Source: Pomphorhynchus laevis
Lineage: Eukaryota > Acanthocephala > Palaeacanthocephala > Echinorhynchida > Pomphorhynchidae
Assembly: GCA_012934845.2 (NCBI GenBank)
Contig: WNNJ02003746.1
Coordinates: 1 to 64,000 of the forward strand
Length of the DNA: 64,000 nt
Reading direction: 5' to 3'
Shown: positions 10,274-22,811 of the stretch, piece by piece
Layout of the letters: each line of letters opens with the position of its first letter
How positions within the stretch are numbered: the stretch's first letter is position 1
The notes under the pieces: generated by a model
What the model was told of the DNA's origin: nothing
The model's database searches: none
Seen by the model: the letters and a program-made list of their open reading frames with translations, nothing else
Program-made: the position numbers and the translations under genes

Positions 10274-10302
10274 GTAACGTTGTCTACATAATAATAATAA
10301 AA

Positions 10303-10689
10303 TACATTTTCACTTCAAATTAAATTAGAAATAAATGAAGTGTATCTTTATGGCTTGTATTTATTCACTTTTCTACATTGCGGCGTATTCACCTACATTA
10401 ATACAAAATTATTGCGACAATATGTTCAAATCAGCAAAAGTCAATTTGAAGGTTGAGCTTGTTTCTGTTTCCCCACATCATGAATTCCTAGGGAAGTCTT
10501 TGGAATGGCACAATGAAGATCATATTATGCATTAAGTCGATTTCTGTATCTACATTTGATAACTAGCAAGCTGGAAAACTTTGTTTTACAAATATATGTT
10601 GGAAAAAGAGGGCGCATTAAAAAATAATTTATTTTTACGTGGCAAATGCGTGCCGGCGTACGCTTACATGACCACGAAGAAAAAAAACA
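10303..10689 (+). other. Spacer after LINE B, no clear gene
   Basis: A 66-codon frame (10335-10535) starting MKCIFMACIY has a hydrophobic N-terminus but no family I recognise and no supporting context. The rest shows nothing. Confidence 0.4.
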
Positions 10690-11600
10690 AGCAAAAATTT
10701 AAATTATGTGTCGAGGAGGTGGGTACGAAGGCGGCATTTTAATGTAATAAAGGAGAAAGCGCGGCGGACGTCGAGTGGGAGTTGATTCTAGGCAAGTGAG
10801 GCGGCGACGAGGAAGGATCGGAGACCGTAGTTGTTGGAGTAATTGGGAACGTAGAGTAAGAGGGAATGACGAGAACGCAGTGATGAGAGGTGGGGCGAGT
10901 GTCGTCTAAGAAAGGAAGGTTGATGAACGATGAGGAGCCGACAACGATGAGACGAAAAGTTACGAGAAGAAGGCGGAGTTGTATGCGGATGTGGATGGTG
11001 GGCCAGGAGAGTTGGGCAAGATATGTGGATGTGTGTTCAAAGCGACGTAGACGTAGGAGCACTCGAACGGCGGTGTTGATGATGCGTTGTAGTGGTAGGA
11101 TTATGGATTTTGGAGAATTGGCAAAAAGGCTGAGGCAGTAATCAATTTTAGGAAAGAAAATCGATGAAAAAAGAGACATACAAGAACGGAAGTTGATAAG
11201 GGTGTTGATACGGCAGATGTCACGGAGAACTAAGTTAGACGAGCGGACCTTGTCGTAGAAGAAGGGTTTAAGGGAAAGGAGATCATCGAAATGGGATCCT
11301 AAGAAAGTGAGATTATGGACTACGGGGATGATTGATGAGACAAAATATACAGGGGAATGAAATATGTTGGGTTAAAGTGGGAGGATTCACATTGATTTAT
11401 AGTTGTATGGGTTTAGAAGGAGATACAGATGACGTTTGTAGATAGAATAAAGACAGTTGGAGGCAGAAATGCCGATATCGTGTATGCGATGGGCGGGTGC
11501 ATGAGCATAGATGAGTATGTCATCAGCCTATTGCATGACGTTAAAAGAGTAAGGTTTGATAAACGGAGAGAGATCGCCAAGCAGAAGATTATGGCGTTAT
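10690..11600 (-). mobile_element. LINE A2a, L2-like fragment (RT thumb and C-terminus)
   Basis: The minus-strand frame 11179-10739 reads KIDYCLSLFANSPKS, LQRIINTAVRVLLRLRRF and INLPFLDDTRP, homologous to the end of LINE A1 but closer to copies at 41060-42165 and 52207-53660. Upstream, frames near 11413-11600 keep the RT catalytic-loop region (an MQ.ADDILIYAHAPAHRIHD-like stretch) with breaks. The 5' part is missing. The 3' end near 10690 matches that of A2b (GTCGAGGAGGTG block). Confidence 0.8.
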
Positions 11601-12011
11601 GATTGAAACGGTCGAAGGGATAACCAAGATATCTCTGAGGAAATATCTCTCTCATGGAAAGTGTGCCATTCGATGTTTTGTTAAAAATTTCAATAATTTG
11701 TTTCTTTAATATATGTTGTGTTTTGGATGAATTATTATTTCTTATCATCTAATATTTTTGTTTTGTTAGGGTTTAATGTGTAACCAAGTTGAGAAGCTCT
11801 CGATTGTAATTCATCTACGAAAAAATAGATGTCTCTATTAATTTCTTACATGCCGGTCCTTTACATTCTGATTAAGTTGTCTGCAACATCTATCCTCGAA
11901 TGATGATTATAGTAAAAAATACTAGCTATGGGGAAATTTGTACAATAACAAAACTCATATTTCCGACGATCTTAGGTGACTTCTGGCAAATCGTCATTTG
12001 ACCCACCCATT
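11601..12011. other. Spacer without recognisable gene
   Basis: AT-rich, with short broken frames only. It may contain the inner part of a hAT-like element whose right end lies at 12012-12042, but no left end or transposase was seen. Confidence 0.4.
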
Positions 12012-12042
12012 GGGGTCGTGACCCACATGTTAAGAACCGCTA
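12012..12042 (-). mobile_element. hAT-like terminal sequence
   Basis: GGGGTCGTGACCCACATGTT followed by AAGAACCGCTA. Its complement begins TAGCGGTTCTTAACATGTGG, resembling the terminal inverted repeat CAGTGGTTCTCAACCTGTGG common in animal hAT elements and their non-autonomous kin. The partner end and an 8-bp target duplication were not found, so this is probably a solitary end. Confidence 0.45.
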
Positions 12043-12673
12043 ATCTATGTGGTATCCTTACCCAGCCTAGTAGTATAGATTGACTTCACAAAAAGCTTTG
12101 AGGCTCAAGGGCAGTTCAATTTTTTAATTTTGTTTACCGGTTTTATGGTAGACCACTTGCATGATGTTATATAATTATAGATTAATTGAAAAAACAACGC
12201 ATAATGAGAACGACCCAGGTATAGCGAAAACAAAATGGTGATAAACAATTGAGGTTTAATTACAGATATTATCAGTGTGCAAAACAGCATTATATCATTA
12301 CATCAACTAAAAATGGCCGTAGTCAAACATCGACAATCAATAGAATCTATATGGCGCAGATGACGTCGCACTACAATCTGCTTATGTTGCACTTAACAGA
12401 TAACTGTTATACAATTTTTAAATGAGCGAATAAAAATGTATACGAAATAATTTTAAAATACATAAATAAGCGATTTTAATTTATTTTTTAAACCTGTAAT
12501 TTGGGTCAGGATCGACGAAATGTAAAAAATATTCATTAATTTTTATATTTCGCTAGCTTCTGCTAGCATAATAAGATGATGAAAAATAATTAAAAAATGA
12601 TTACAAAAATAAAAAATATTTTTTAAGAATTTAAAAAATTACAGGCGTAAAATATTAGCGGAAAAAAAGTAAA
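12043..12673. other. AT-rich spacer, probable RTCB 3' side
   Basis: The RTCB 3' UTR should lie here on the minus strand. No other gene was seen. Confidence 0.5.
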
Positions 12674-14194
12674 CTATCCTTTGATTACAGCTACCGGTCG
12701 TAATTTAACACACTTTTTACTTATACCTGCAGCATGGCAGGTGTTTACAACGTCCGTTACATTTTTATATGACTCAGGTGCCTCTTCCATAACGAGTTTC
12801 GGACTTGCTACACGAATCGATATTCCTTTAGATTTTAGACTATCGAGAACGTCAGACCATTCAAGTTGTCTTCTCGATTTTGCTCTACTTAAAGCTCTAC
12901 CAGCGCCATGGCATGTTGTACCAAATGTAGTATTCATTCCCTGATCTGTACCCGTTAATACATAACTACAAGTTCCCATTGTCCCTCCGATTAAAACTGG
13001 TTGACCGGTTAATTGATAATCTACAGGAATGAGTGGATGATTTGGTGGAAATGCTCGTGTTGCCCCTTTGCGATGTACAAGAAGAGTATGCTGTTTACCG
13101 TCTTCAAGAATATGCTGTTCAACTTTTGCAATGTTATGACATACATCGTATATCAAGTGCATATCTAGATCATCAGGACTTTGATTAAATATTTTCGCGA
13201 AAGATTGACGAGTAAGAAATGTCATCGAACTACGATTAACCCACGCGTAATTTGCAGCTGCACACATGCCTTTGAGATAATTTTGACCTTCGTCTGAATT
13301 TATGTGTGCACATGCTAACTGTCTGTCATTAGTTTCAATATTATCTCGTTTCATAGCTCTTTCCATCGCCACTAATGCATCAGTAGCAACCTGATGACCT
13401 AGACCTCGACTACCACAATGAATCATTACACACACTTGACCGACAAATTCGAGGCCCATTTTACTAGCTGCAAATTGATCAAATATTTCGTCGATTATCT
13501 GAACTTCTGCGTAATGATTACCAGCTCCAAGAGTACCTAATTGCGGTAAGCCACGCTTCTTCGCTCTAGGACTTACTTGTGCAGGGTCAGCTTGAAGCAT
13601 TCGACCATATTCTTCGCAATGCTCTTTGTCTTCTATCCAAGAATATCCTTCCCGCAGAGACCAGTCAACTCCCATCTCCAGTGCTTCTTCAAGATCCCTG
13701 GCGCTCATTGGAATTACACCTTTTGAACCAACTCCTACAGGTATGTGATCAAAAAGGCTCTGCGCTAATTGTTCTTTGACAGGCTGAATATCTTTTTCAC
13801 TTAAATTTGTTCTAATCAATCTTACACCGCAATTAATATCAAATCCGACTCCTCCTGGTGATACGATAGCCTTAGGGTCATCCATGTCAAATGCAGCTAC
13901 ATTTCCAATGGCAAAACCGTAGCCAGAATGTACATCAGGTAAGCCGATACTTCGTCCAACGATTCCTGGCAAAGCCGCGACGTTAGCAATTTGTTTTATT
14001 CCCGGCAAGAAGCCACCGACTCCTGCAGATGTTGTAAAAGCACGTAGTTCATCAAATAGTAGTTTCTGTAGTGGTTCATTGACAAAAACCAGTCCCTCAA
14101 CATTCATTCTAGGCACGAAACCCTTTTTTATTCTAAAACTATGGTCATTAATTTTTTCTATATATTCGAGCTCATCCTTGTAAGATCTCGCCAT
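12674..14194 (-). CDS. RTCB: RNA-splicing ligase RtcB homolog (tRNA ligase catalytic subunit)
   Basis: 506 residues, intact, in one exon. RtcB joins 2',3'-cyclic phosphate and 5'-OH RNA ends using GTP and divalent metal; in animals it is the core of the tRNA ligase complex and also joins XBP1 mRNA in the unfolded protein response. Recognisable are the start [33 protein letters not shown], the metal cysteine in FDINCGVRL (residue 122), LGAGNHYAE, the metal-binding [11 protein letters not shown], the HNIAKVEQH histidines, the nucleotide-binding [10 protein letters not shown], the guanylylated His in [16 protein letters not shown], and the canonical end [10 protein letters not shown]. The length matches the animal family (505), fixing the ATG at 14194. 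No intron interrupts it. Flanks are AT-rich; LINEs lie on both sides. It looks functional. Confidence 0.97.
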   Translation of the reverse strand: MARSYKDELEYIEKINDHSFRIKKGFVPRMNVEGLVFVNEPLQKLLFDELRAFTTSAGVGGFLPGIKQIANVAALPGIVGRSIGLPDVHSGYGFAIGNVAAFDMDDPKAIVSPGGVGFDINCGVRLIRTNLSEKDIQPVKEQLAQSLFDHIPVGVGSKGVIPMSARDLEEALEMGVDWSLREGYSWIEDKEHCEEYGRMLQADPAQVSPRAKKRGLPQLGTLGAGNHYAEVQIIDEIFDQFAASKMGLEFVGQVCVMIHCGSRGLGHQVATDALVAMERAMKRDNIETNDRQLACAHINSDEGQNYLKGMCAAANYAWVNRSSMTFLTRQSFAKIFNQSPDDLDMHLIYDVCHNIAKVEQHILEDGKQHTLLVHRKGATRAFPPNHPLIPVDYQLTGQPVLIGGTMGTCSYVLTGTDQGMNTTFGTTCHGAGRALSRAKSRRQLEWSDVLDSLKSKGISIRVASPKLVMEEAPESYKNVTDVVNTCHAAGISKKCVKLRPVAVIKG

Positions 14195-14619
14195 TGAGGA
14201 AAGGCTTCACTCTAGGATAGAATTAAAGCTTAATGGAAAAATTAATGGCTTAATAGAATTGTTTTAATTTGTTTGCATTTGATAAACATCAATAATGCAT
14301 TTAATTATAGATTTAAAAAATAAACGATTTGCCAGTTAAACACAAAGTTTAATAAAGCTATCTTTAGTGCTTAACACAATCAAATTTTTTATCATAATAC
14401 ATTGACCAAAGCGAATTAGTTTTATTTTAAATAGGATTTATTACGTTTGAAATTTTATGTATATCTTGTAAACATTGTAGAATGTCTTTTAACAAAAATA
14501 AACACGACTTAAATGTCATTTTTCTTAAATACAAAACAGATAAGTGGATAAATGAGTTAAATAATGAGGCTAAAAAACTAAGGAAAAAGTAGATACTCGG
14601 AAAAATATAGACAAAATCG
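14195..14619. other. Upstream region of RTCB
   Basis: AT-rich, with no other coding region. It should contain the RTCB promoter and 5' UTR (read leftward), but no specific element could be identified. Confidence 0.5.
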
Positions 14620-17260
14620 GTCTTGAGATGTCTATTATAATTACGAAAGGGGGATTAGATCCACCCAACTTACACCACTGTGCCGCCTCTCATCTAAACC
14701 ACTTAGGGTCTCTCACACAGCCGAGGGTTAAGTCGAGGCGGACTATGGTAGGTAATCGCGAGACGAGGAGCATAGGAAACCTTGGTATTGGTATGCCCTC
14801 TAGAAAAAACTAATTCCGACATTGCCTAGGTACACCAGAGGCGTAGTTAAGCTTTCTCACTTAATGACAGGTACTGGGCCTGTTTTTGGGCTCATCTAGA
14901 TATCTTCAGTACACTTTTGATTTTAATCAAGTCTAGTCCGGTCAGCCATTTAATCGTAATGGTACACCTCAGGTATTTTACTCGATTTGTAAAGGTAGGG
15001 AGTGATAGATTGTTCAATATGCAAGAGAGAGCTGACATTGCTTGTCTCTTTTGTTTTTTCTTTGTCGCAGGGGCGGCATTAAATACAACCACCTGCGATT
15101 TTACGGAATAAGAATAAGATTGGATGGTGGTAATTGGTCTTTTAATCTTAAAAAGAAATGGCTGATGTCCGAGATTACATTTTTACACCTGTGTTTAGAT
15201 AACAGGGATGTTGTATCATCAGCATATACCACTAGATGTTGTTCGCGTTTAAAATGTTTGAAAAGTACAATGGAGGCAGCGAGGTATAAGATAGGAGAAA
15301 ACGGGGAGCCTTGAGGCACACTTGTAAAAGTGTATAACTGACGTGCATCAAGGTCGTCTTCATAGTATAACCGCTTGGTGTACAGCAATATCCCCACCCT
15401 GTTTTCTAAACTTATCGCAAATTCTACGCGAAAGCGCATTTTCGTAGTTGGATATGAGGGAGTTTTGAATCGAAATGGGTTGCAGGTCTTTAGGGCATGA
15501 AATCGATTTCTTTTTGATGCCGGAAACATCGGAAGTGGAGTCTAGTAGCATCTTAATGGCAACTTCGTTCCTCTGACTGTCTGTTAAAAGCTGACAGTCC
15601 CGGAATCTGGAGGTTCCCGAAATGGAATCAGGAGGTTCCATTCCAGAATCATGGAATCTGGAGGTTCCCGAAAGGGGCTCTTAGGAGATAATAATATCTG
15701 TAACAGGTAAGTACCCGCTCCTGAAATCACCCTAAGGCAGAATTGTTAGGAGAGATTGAGTGGCTCCATAATTATATAGGGATAGTGACTCTTCCAAAAC
15801 TTTATCAAGGCCTATACTACCAATCCGATCTAATGACCTCTCCATCCAACAGACAAACCTCTCTTTCTTGAATATCTTGCAAATGGAAGACTGAGAAGGG
15901 TTAAGACGAACATTGCTCACTCTATCTTTACTCAACTGGAAACTATATTTGAACTCCAGTATTCTTTCGAGAGGACTCGTCTGACGGAAACAGGAAGATT
16001 AGGTAGGTGTACCATTTCTGCTACGAACTTGAGTTTAGTTAGAGTAGGATTGTATATGCGACCTTTATAGGCAGTCGAAAGGATCGCGGTAGTTTGCGAA
16101 GCGAGGTAGAATTGGCGACTCACATTTCCTACTACAGGGAAGAGTTGGATAGCTGCCTGGTCACTTTGATTAGATCAAAGTGAAATCGCCTTCACAGTAG
16201 CGTATCTTCATCTACTCCCTACGGAGTAAGTCGTGCGAGGTGGACAGTTGTTGGCGCGGCTGCTCAGTGCAGATTGGCTTTAATAGCCAAATATTATGAA
16301 GCAGTAGTATGTCGTGGATTGAGTTGTAGTGCAATAAAAGGTGGGAAATGATGGTTAATGTATAAGATAGTCGTTCCTAGCTTTGCGGAGTGCTGCTTTA
16401 AATCAGAGACTAGTTATGTCGTCGAAGTCTCCAAATAACATGTCACAACAACTACCAAATATACGGTCCAGGATGTCACGTTTCTTGTGTATCTCTCCTT
16501 GTCGAGTATAGATATTGGCTATACTGATGCGTTTACCGTCCTTCCATAGTGTTATAGCTAAACAAGATAAGGCTGGACAAGAATAGTTAAATAATAGGGA
16601 CGATCTTAAGTTACATTTTACTAGGGTTAGAAGGCCTTAAAAAGAAGAGGAGTAATGTGGGGTTATGTACGGAGAAGAGTGATATGATATGTTTTGGAAT
16701 AACCGAGTAATGTCCTGGGGATATAAGATAAATCTAGTTTCTTAAATCTAGTTTCCTGAAAGACTATAGCATCAGCATTTCGACAAGATGAAAGGCTAAA
16801 GGCAGAAGCACTTCTTGAATTCCACTTAATGATGTTCAGTGAAAACGGTTCGGAATTACTTCTTATGCAATGATGTTAATAGAAGGGACATCAGAATCCA
16901 ATAGTTAGTTCCAGACGGGAAGGTTACCCTTCCGGCCTTCGATCTTAACAGCGGAACCACTGACCGCTACTTTGCTGAGGGAAGTATCATCATATCCCTT
17001 AATGTTCAAATTTTTCCCTTGTTTGTGCAATCTAACGGGGGAAGCTTTACTTGAGGAAGAGCGTTTTGATGATGGCGTCCACAGAGATGACGTAATTTTA
17101 GGGGGCGTCAAAACTGGATGTCAGTCTTTTGAGTAGTGCCTCGATGGCCATCATACGCTTTGTTATTTTAAGATCCACTGACTTTAAAATTTCATCCATC
17201 GACGAACTTGGGCAACGGGAGAGTGTTGTAGTTAAGAAAGTTCTACTTCATTAAATATAT
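14620..17260 (-). mobile_element. LINE K1, I/Jockey-like, decayed
   Basis: Minus-strand pieces in order: ORF1 C-terminal remnant (17111-16905), weak endonuclease region (16880-16200), a linker with TAYKGRIYNPTLTKLK (16123-15932) and ERFVCWMERSLDRIGSIGLD (15935-15732), RT fingers (15641-15360), palm with SVPQGSPFSPILYLAAS and VVYADDTTSLLS (15529-15101), and thumb (15092-14892). Stops and frame changes lie throughout. A local duplication of the TCTGGAGGTTCCCGAAA type lies at about 15600-15675. It lies head to head with K2, about 240 bp apart. Confidence 0.85.
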
Positions 17261-17480
17261 AGAGTGGAATTGATAGAATGATATTTTTGGTAAGCTTTGA
17301 AAAACGAACACATCCTCGGCCATGCTGTATGAAGAAGGCTACTATTTGAGCAGCGGGTGCTCTTCTTCCCTGTAGGAGCTACCTGCAGCATTAACAAAGT
17401 TTAAAATTATTTTATCTGTTGAGAAACTCTATATGAAGTATAGAGTTTACTATACTCTATATAGTAAAGTATATATACGC
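17261..17480. repeat. Fold-back AT sequences between K1 and K2
   Basis: AAACTCTAT...ATAGAGTTT and TTTACTATA-CTCTA-TATAGTAAA stem-loops follow one another at about 17423-17473, between the 5' ends of two oppositely oriented LINEs. Nothing else was seen. Confidence 0.6.
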
Positions 17481-17559
17481 TATATAGTATGATATTGGGA
17501 AACTTCCCCCTATTCCCGAACTAAAAAATCTGATAATTATCAAACTTTCCGCGCCTCAA

Positions 17560-18452
17560 GTGCGTCATAACTTATTCAATCTATTTCTGAGAAAATACAC
17601 TGAAAAATTCAACAACCGAATCTTGTTTAATTCAGTAAAATATTTCGAAACAGAAATAAAAATTTCATTCGTATCTAATGGCCTTGCCAAGGATTACGAG
17701 GAATTCTTCAAAAAGGATCTCTCGCACGTAGGATCGCTACAATAAAAGCCAATTTTGGCTTCGCTTAAAATTAATAATCTTCCTCCACACCTTGAGGTAA
17801 AAGATATCGATTCTTTGAAACAATGTTATAATATCTCTTACTCAGGACGGTAACGGGGAGGAATGGCATTCCCCACCAGATTGCCTTCGTCACAGCCTAT
17901 CTTGTTACGGCTGATACACTAACTAAATCTGCATGTAACCCTTTTTGGGATACAATCTAAAGTTTACTCTACTAAGTTTAGACGATATGAATTTTCCCCC
18001 ACTGCAACACATGCCACCAATAGGCCATTGGGACTTTGGGTATGGTAAGGCCAATTCTTGTAGGGTTTGCGATATGTCTAGAAGTCCTCATGTCGGAGGA
18101 AAATGATCCGTCTCACCAAAGTGCTCCAACTGCGGTGGAGCACACCCGGCATGGTCAAAAAAAATGTATCGAATTCAAAAACTACAGATTCTGACACCTC
18201 TCCTCCAACATAAAAAAGATTGAGCCCGCTAGCTTTGGAGCAGCAACTGGTAGAATGAATGATAGTGATATTTTAAAGCTTATCAACGCTATCAGACGAG
18301 AGATTTTTCAGCAATTGGAGTCGCTGTTTAAGAAACATGGTGCTTCGTTTCTCTCGACTTCAGTTATTACTGTCCCTTCGACATTAAAGGGAGAAAAAAA
18401 GAGGAGTTTCTGCTCCGTAAGTTCCACCGATCAAGATAGGAAAACTTACTAA
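17560..18452 (+). pseudogene. LINE K2 gag-like ORF1
   Basis: Frame pieces encode an N-terminal region (MRHNLFNLFLRKYTEKF, 17560-17745), an RRM-like stretch (ASLKINNLPPHLEVKDID near 17760-17820), two zinc knuckles (CRVCDMSRSPH near 18065; CSNCGGAHPAWSKKC near 18125-18170) and a C-terminal coil (18255-18452). CCHC knuckles mark the gag-like ORF1 of I/R1/Jockey-type LINEs, where they bind element RNA. An eight-A run after the second knuckle puts the next codon out of frame. The pieces are in different frames, so no protein is made. Confidence 0.65.
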
Positions 18453-19218
18453 GTCTAAGACTGGAGAAGTTGCGGTGATATTGGAAAATGAAGACAATGT
18501 CCGTGAGCAAGTGTCTTCCCTAGTTGGGGAATGTGGTGGATAGGGCGACTTTTCCACCTCTAGCTCCGTCTAGGTTAATGCAATCCCATCCAGCTAATCT
18601 AACGCAATGCTGAGTACTCGTGAGCTTTTTTTACTGAATAGTCTTTAGTGAAATTCGGGAGGTGCTTCTGTCCTCAGACTTCTATCCGGTAGATATGCAT
18701 ATGTTATAGTCATTCAGGAGACGCGGTCTATCCGTCCCCCCAGGACATTACTCGATTGATCTCGACTACCTATAAAGGTCGTATTTACAGTCCCACTCCG
18801 ATAAAACTCAAGACCTTAGCTTATATGCTGCGTATCCCTAATCTCTCTGTTACTGCCAGACAGGCTCTCTCGAATGAATATTGAAGCACTAGGTATAGGT
18901 TCCAACTGGGTAAAGATAGGGCAAGCATTGCTTCTCTTAATCCTGCTTAGTCTTCCTTTTAGAAGATATTGAAGAAGGAGAAATTTGTCTGTTGGAAGGA
19001 TAAAGCATTGGATTGCATTGGTAGTAAAGGGCTTGATATAGTTTTAGATGAGTCGCTATCCCTACATAATTATGGATCCACTCAATCACCTCAGCCAATC
19101 CCGTCTTGGGGGACTTCAGGGGTAGTGACCTATATGTCACAGATATCCTTAATTCCTGGGCCCCCTCCCGGGCACCTCCAAATCCGTCGCTCCACTTTCT
19201 TCTCGGGTCTGTCAGCTT

Positions 19219-20205
19219 TTGACAGCAGAACAAAGAAGAGAAGTGGTCGTCACAATGCTATTAGCCTCCTCTTCCGATGTGGCCGGCCTCAACATTAGTC
19301 GTAGAATTTTTATACCTAAAATAAATCCGATCTCCTGTCCTATAGAACTGCGGCCCATTTCGATACAAAACTCCCTCATCTCCATTTACGAAAAAGCGTT
19401 TGCGCGTAAAATTCGCGACCACCTATGTAGTCGTAATTTAATCCCACCAGGTTTTCATGGGTTTGTTTAAGGTAGCTCGGTCCATTCAGCAATTGGTGAG
19501 GTGCAGTAGTTCTGTCGGGATAATAGCCATCATCTCGTTGTGGCTGTTCTCCTTGATTTTTCTGCTGAATTTGACCGTGTCTCCATACGCTTCGTCATCT
19601 CCTCTCCCAGGTATCTCGGGTTGCCTGCGAGAATTGTTAACAGGGTGGAGATTTTGTTATACACCAAGCGATTCTTCTATGAAGACGACCCTGACGCGCA
19701 TCAGTTCTACACTATTACGGGTGTGCCTCAAGGATCCCGACTTTCTCCAATCATGTATCTTGCTGCCTCCATTGTACTCTATAGACAATTTAAACGCGAT
19801 CTACATATGGTGATATACACTGATGATACCACAGCCCTGTTTTCTGGACGCAGGTGCAAATATGTAGTCTTGGACATTGGCCGTTTCGTCTTAAGATTAA
19901 AAGATCAGCTCCCCGCTTCCAATCGTATTATAAACTTCAGCAAATCACAGGTGGTTGTCTTTAATGGCACACCGACCAAAAAGAAACTTAAGAGATTAAC
20001 ACTGTATGCGCTCCCCTCCATTTTGCAACTTCATCCACTCCCTATCTTCTCGAGTCGAGTAAAATATCTGGGGTTCACCATTACGGTGAATTGGTCAGCG
20101 AAAGCTGACCTGGATAGACTTAAACGTATTCTGAAGAGAGCTAGGTGGGTTCTGAAACGGGTTCAGCATCTGCCATTAAATGGGAAAACCCAAGTGCTTC
20201 TCTGA
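19219..20205 (+). pseudogene. LINE K2 reverse transcriptase, frameshifted
   Basis: Fingers: RRIFIPKINPISCPIELRPI and IYEKAFARKIRDHL (19219-19470). Motif A: VLLDFSAEFDRVS (about 19545). Motif B: GVPQGSRLSPIMYL (about 19720). Motif C: IYTDDTT (about 19820), where the usual YADD is YTDD. Thumb: RVKYLGFTITVNW (about 20065). The frame changes between fingers and palm near 19470-19540. K3 carries matching thumb and C-terminus. The RT would copy element RNA, but this copy is broken. Confidence 0.8.
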
Positions 20206-20410
20206 GGTACTTTGGCTATCTCGGGATTAGCCTTATTTTCTAGAGGACGTCCCCTGGAGCAAGGTTAAGGTTTCTCAAGCTTATTGTCTCTCGTTTACCC
20301 AGCATAGGTCGCCTCTGTTGGATTCTTTGGGGAGGGGGGTAAAAGACCCCTGGTGATTCAGTCGGAAGGCGGCGTGTTGGATTGGATGGAGGGTTCAGAT
20401 CCCACTGGAC

Positions 20411-20699
20411 CTAGGCCGTGAGTTTTGGCGAATACTAACAACGACATTTTTTTGTGGTCGCTGATCTGACTTGTTATAGTTGTTTTTCTTTTTCATGTTA
20501 ACTCTGAGCCTTGTATTATTTATTTTTAAAGAAACTTTATTGTTAGATACAGTCCTACGGACATTTCCGTCTGTATAAGAACACCTTTTCATAAAAAATC
20601 GGTCATGATAATGATCAGAGCCAAATTTTACTAATACAACACTTTTTCTATCTCCCCTTTACTTCTTGGGACTATGTTTTCACGGTTCGGTGATAACGC
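20411..20699. other. Spacer after LINE K2
   Basis: Probable K2 3' flank, with short AT-rich runs. No gene seen. Confidence 0.4.
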
Positions 20700-22000
20700 T
20701 CAATAATATAATTTGTAACCGATCTATAAGCACACCTACATAATGTCCACTTCCATTTCTCTAAAACGATAGACAGTAGAAGGAAATGTCGCAGCATTAT
20801 CCGCTAACAATTCGCAAGTGTGTTACATGTTCAACAAATATTTCTTAGATTAACTTAGAGACATCCATGGGAGATTCGGAAATCGGTATTTTCCAAAGAC
20901 CATATAGACTGGGACTTTAATTTATGACAAACTAGTTCGTTGTAACAGGTAAAATCAATAACAAGTCGGTATTAATTACCATCAACACTAAGATGCTTCG
21001 ATGCTCAATTAATCGCAATAGGATCAATCCATTAACATTATTCACAGAACTCGATCGTAGTTCTTAAATTAGAGTATGCAAATTCAGTATTGGATTATTC
21101 ATTTCAAAAAATACAAGGTTCTATGCACTCCAAAGTAGTGTTGATTGTGACTGTCTCTGATCTTGTCAAGCATAGTTCGTATCATAGGCATAAGCGATTA
21201 CGATTGTTGCACGTCAAGCATAATCCTTATTAGAGTCAATGATGTGGACTGATCTTTTCTAATGAACTCATTTCTCCTTATCAATATTTAACCCAAAAGT
21301 CACCCTTCTCTGATATAACTGATGGAATTCGTTTGGAATCAGCAGCGTTTCAATAATCCTTAAATAAGTGAACTAGCAACAAACTTTGTTGTATTAACCG
21401 CTATGTCATCAATGTAGTTGCTTACTGATTGCAGCAGGTTATGCATTTTTATATATTGAATGATTGAGTTAATTATTATAGGAGCAACGTTCATACCAAA
21501 TCCCAAATGTTGGTATTTAATGTAATATAAGATTTGATCCGATTTGAATTTCCTAAATGTCTTAAATAAAGTTAAATACCTACATGCTAAACGGCGAAGA
21601 AATATCATGCAGCAAACAGTTGGGCTGGATGGATCTATCTAACAATTAAATCGTGACGTTTTATGTTTCTTTGCAAAGTTGAACACGATTACTGAAAGTA
21701 TAAACTTTTCTCATCTGTCAAGATTGAACATGCTCGTTACTTTGTTGACACAAACTCAAAGACAATATTGATGCAAAACAGCCAGAATTTAAGCTAGATT
21801 CCTAATTTTATAAGCTTTAACAACAAGTATTGAAGACTGCGCCTTGATATTCATACCACCCGTGTCACGATTATTTAGATCATACAATCTTCGTTTTTTG
21901 GAGCATTAATGTGCAAAATGATATGAGCGTCCACAAACGTAGCACATACGGTTCTGGCGATCACCTCTCCCATGTATAATATATTAGTGGTTTTGAAGAC
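20700..22000 (-). mobile_element. Ty3/gypsy-like LTR retrotransposon fossil
   Basis: Read leftward, the stretch keeps traces of a gag zinc knuckle (near 21960-21900), a reverse transcriptase core with HLGFGMNVAP and YIDDI (21608-21360), and weak integrase-like traces (21200-20880). This order fits Ty3/gypsy gag-pol. It is old and broken many times; no LTR was recognised. Confidence 0.55.
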
Positions 22001-22800
22001 AAAATACACTCCTGCGGTCAACTATTGATATTTGTGAATTCGGTAAAATATTTGTTAGACTATCTAGATTTATATTAGTTCAGTTGTTTCAAGTATGGAC
22101 TGTATTGCACGTGACTTGTCAATGAAATTACCCAATAAGGTTGAACAAATCTATTGTAATTTCAATCGCCTTCTGAACTTCCACGGGGAACCCATAAAAA
22201 AATTTACACTTGATTATATTTACGCCAACAACCTCGCCTTCTCTATTAGTGCAAAACTAATTTTTCGAACGCTTTAAAATATGTCGTCTTTCATCTGACA
22301 AATATCGTCATATTACGTATGCCGATCCATGTAGAAATAAGTGTATAAATAAGAGGATAATTCGGATGCATTCACCTTCCCACTCATACTCCAGTTAGCG
22401 TAAACAAACCGTAAACTGTTGTTTACAGCAAATATCAAATTAATAAATAGCGACAATCAACAAGCGACAACTTATTAACAATTTCGTAAATAGCGTAAAA
22501 TAGTAGATATTTCTAATAACCAAGATTTTAGTTTCGATTTCTAAGGATTCCTACAGTCAAAACAATAGGTAAATGTGTCTTCATTGTTTAATGATTAAAT
22601 TACTTAGATAATTAAATAATTAATTGTTTATAAATAAATGGTTATAAATAAATTATAATTGTTTTCGTTTAGCAGTGAAATTAATATTTGTCTACTTTAG
22701 CATGTCATTTAAAGCATATACAATAAATTCATGCTTTTTGAAACTTCATAACACATTTTTATCAAGACTTTTCAATTTTCCATAACATAAGTTTAAATTA
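22001..22800. other. AT-rich stretch without gene
   Basis: Only short chance frames (for example 22095-22277). Nothing recognised. Confidence 0.5.
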
Positions 22801-22811
22801 CTTGTTTTTAC

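Larger units (their letters stand above)
5971..10300 (+). mobile_element. LINE B, CR1-like non-LTR retrotransposon, near intact
   Basis: It starts after a T run with the leader GGTTTCTAATAAACATACAA (5971), then ORF1 (6015-7286), ORF2 (to 10201) and a short 3' UTR ending in a hairpin and an ATA-repeat tail (about 10288-10302). Both ORFs are uninterrupted, unlike nearly all other copies here, so it is young. No clear target-site duplication was found by eye. One possible defect is Tyr instead of His in the endonuclease SDH motif. Confidence 0.9.
17481..20410 (+). mobile_element. LINE K2, I/Jockey-like, decayed
   Basis: Plus-strand pieces: gag-like ORF1 (17540-18450), a short endonuclease start (VIVIQETRS near 18700), then directly the linker TTYKGRIYSPTPIKLK (about 18760), so most of the endonuclease is deleted. 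RT follows: fingers 19219-19470, palm and thumb 19540-20205 with GVPQGSRLSPIMYLAAS and VIYTDD. The 3' end is near 20410. Frame breaks are many. A third copy (K3) lies at 54330-56175. Confidence 0.85.

Noticed and set aside
10335-10535. 66-codon frame after LINE B.
   Set aside because: No recognisable family, no context, AT-rich surroundings; kept only as part of a spacer note.
16161-16183. 10-bp palindrome with loop TAG in K1 as another snap-back event.
   Set aside because: The K3 copy has a near-palindrome at the same place (CACTCTGATGAGATTAAAGTG), so most of it is native coding sequence.
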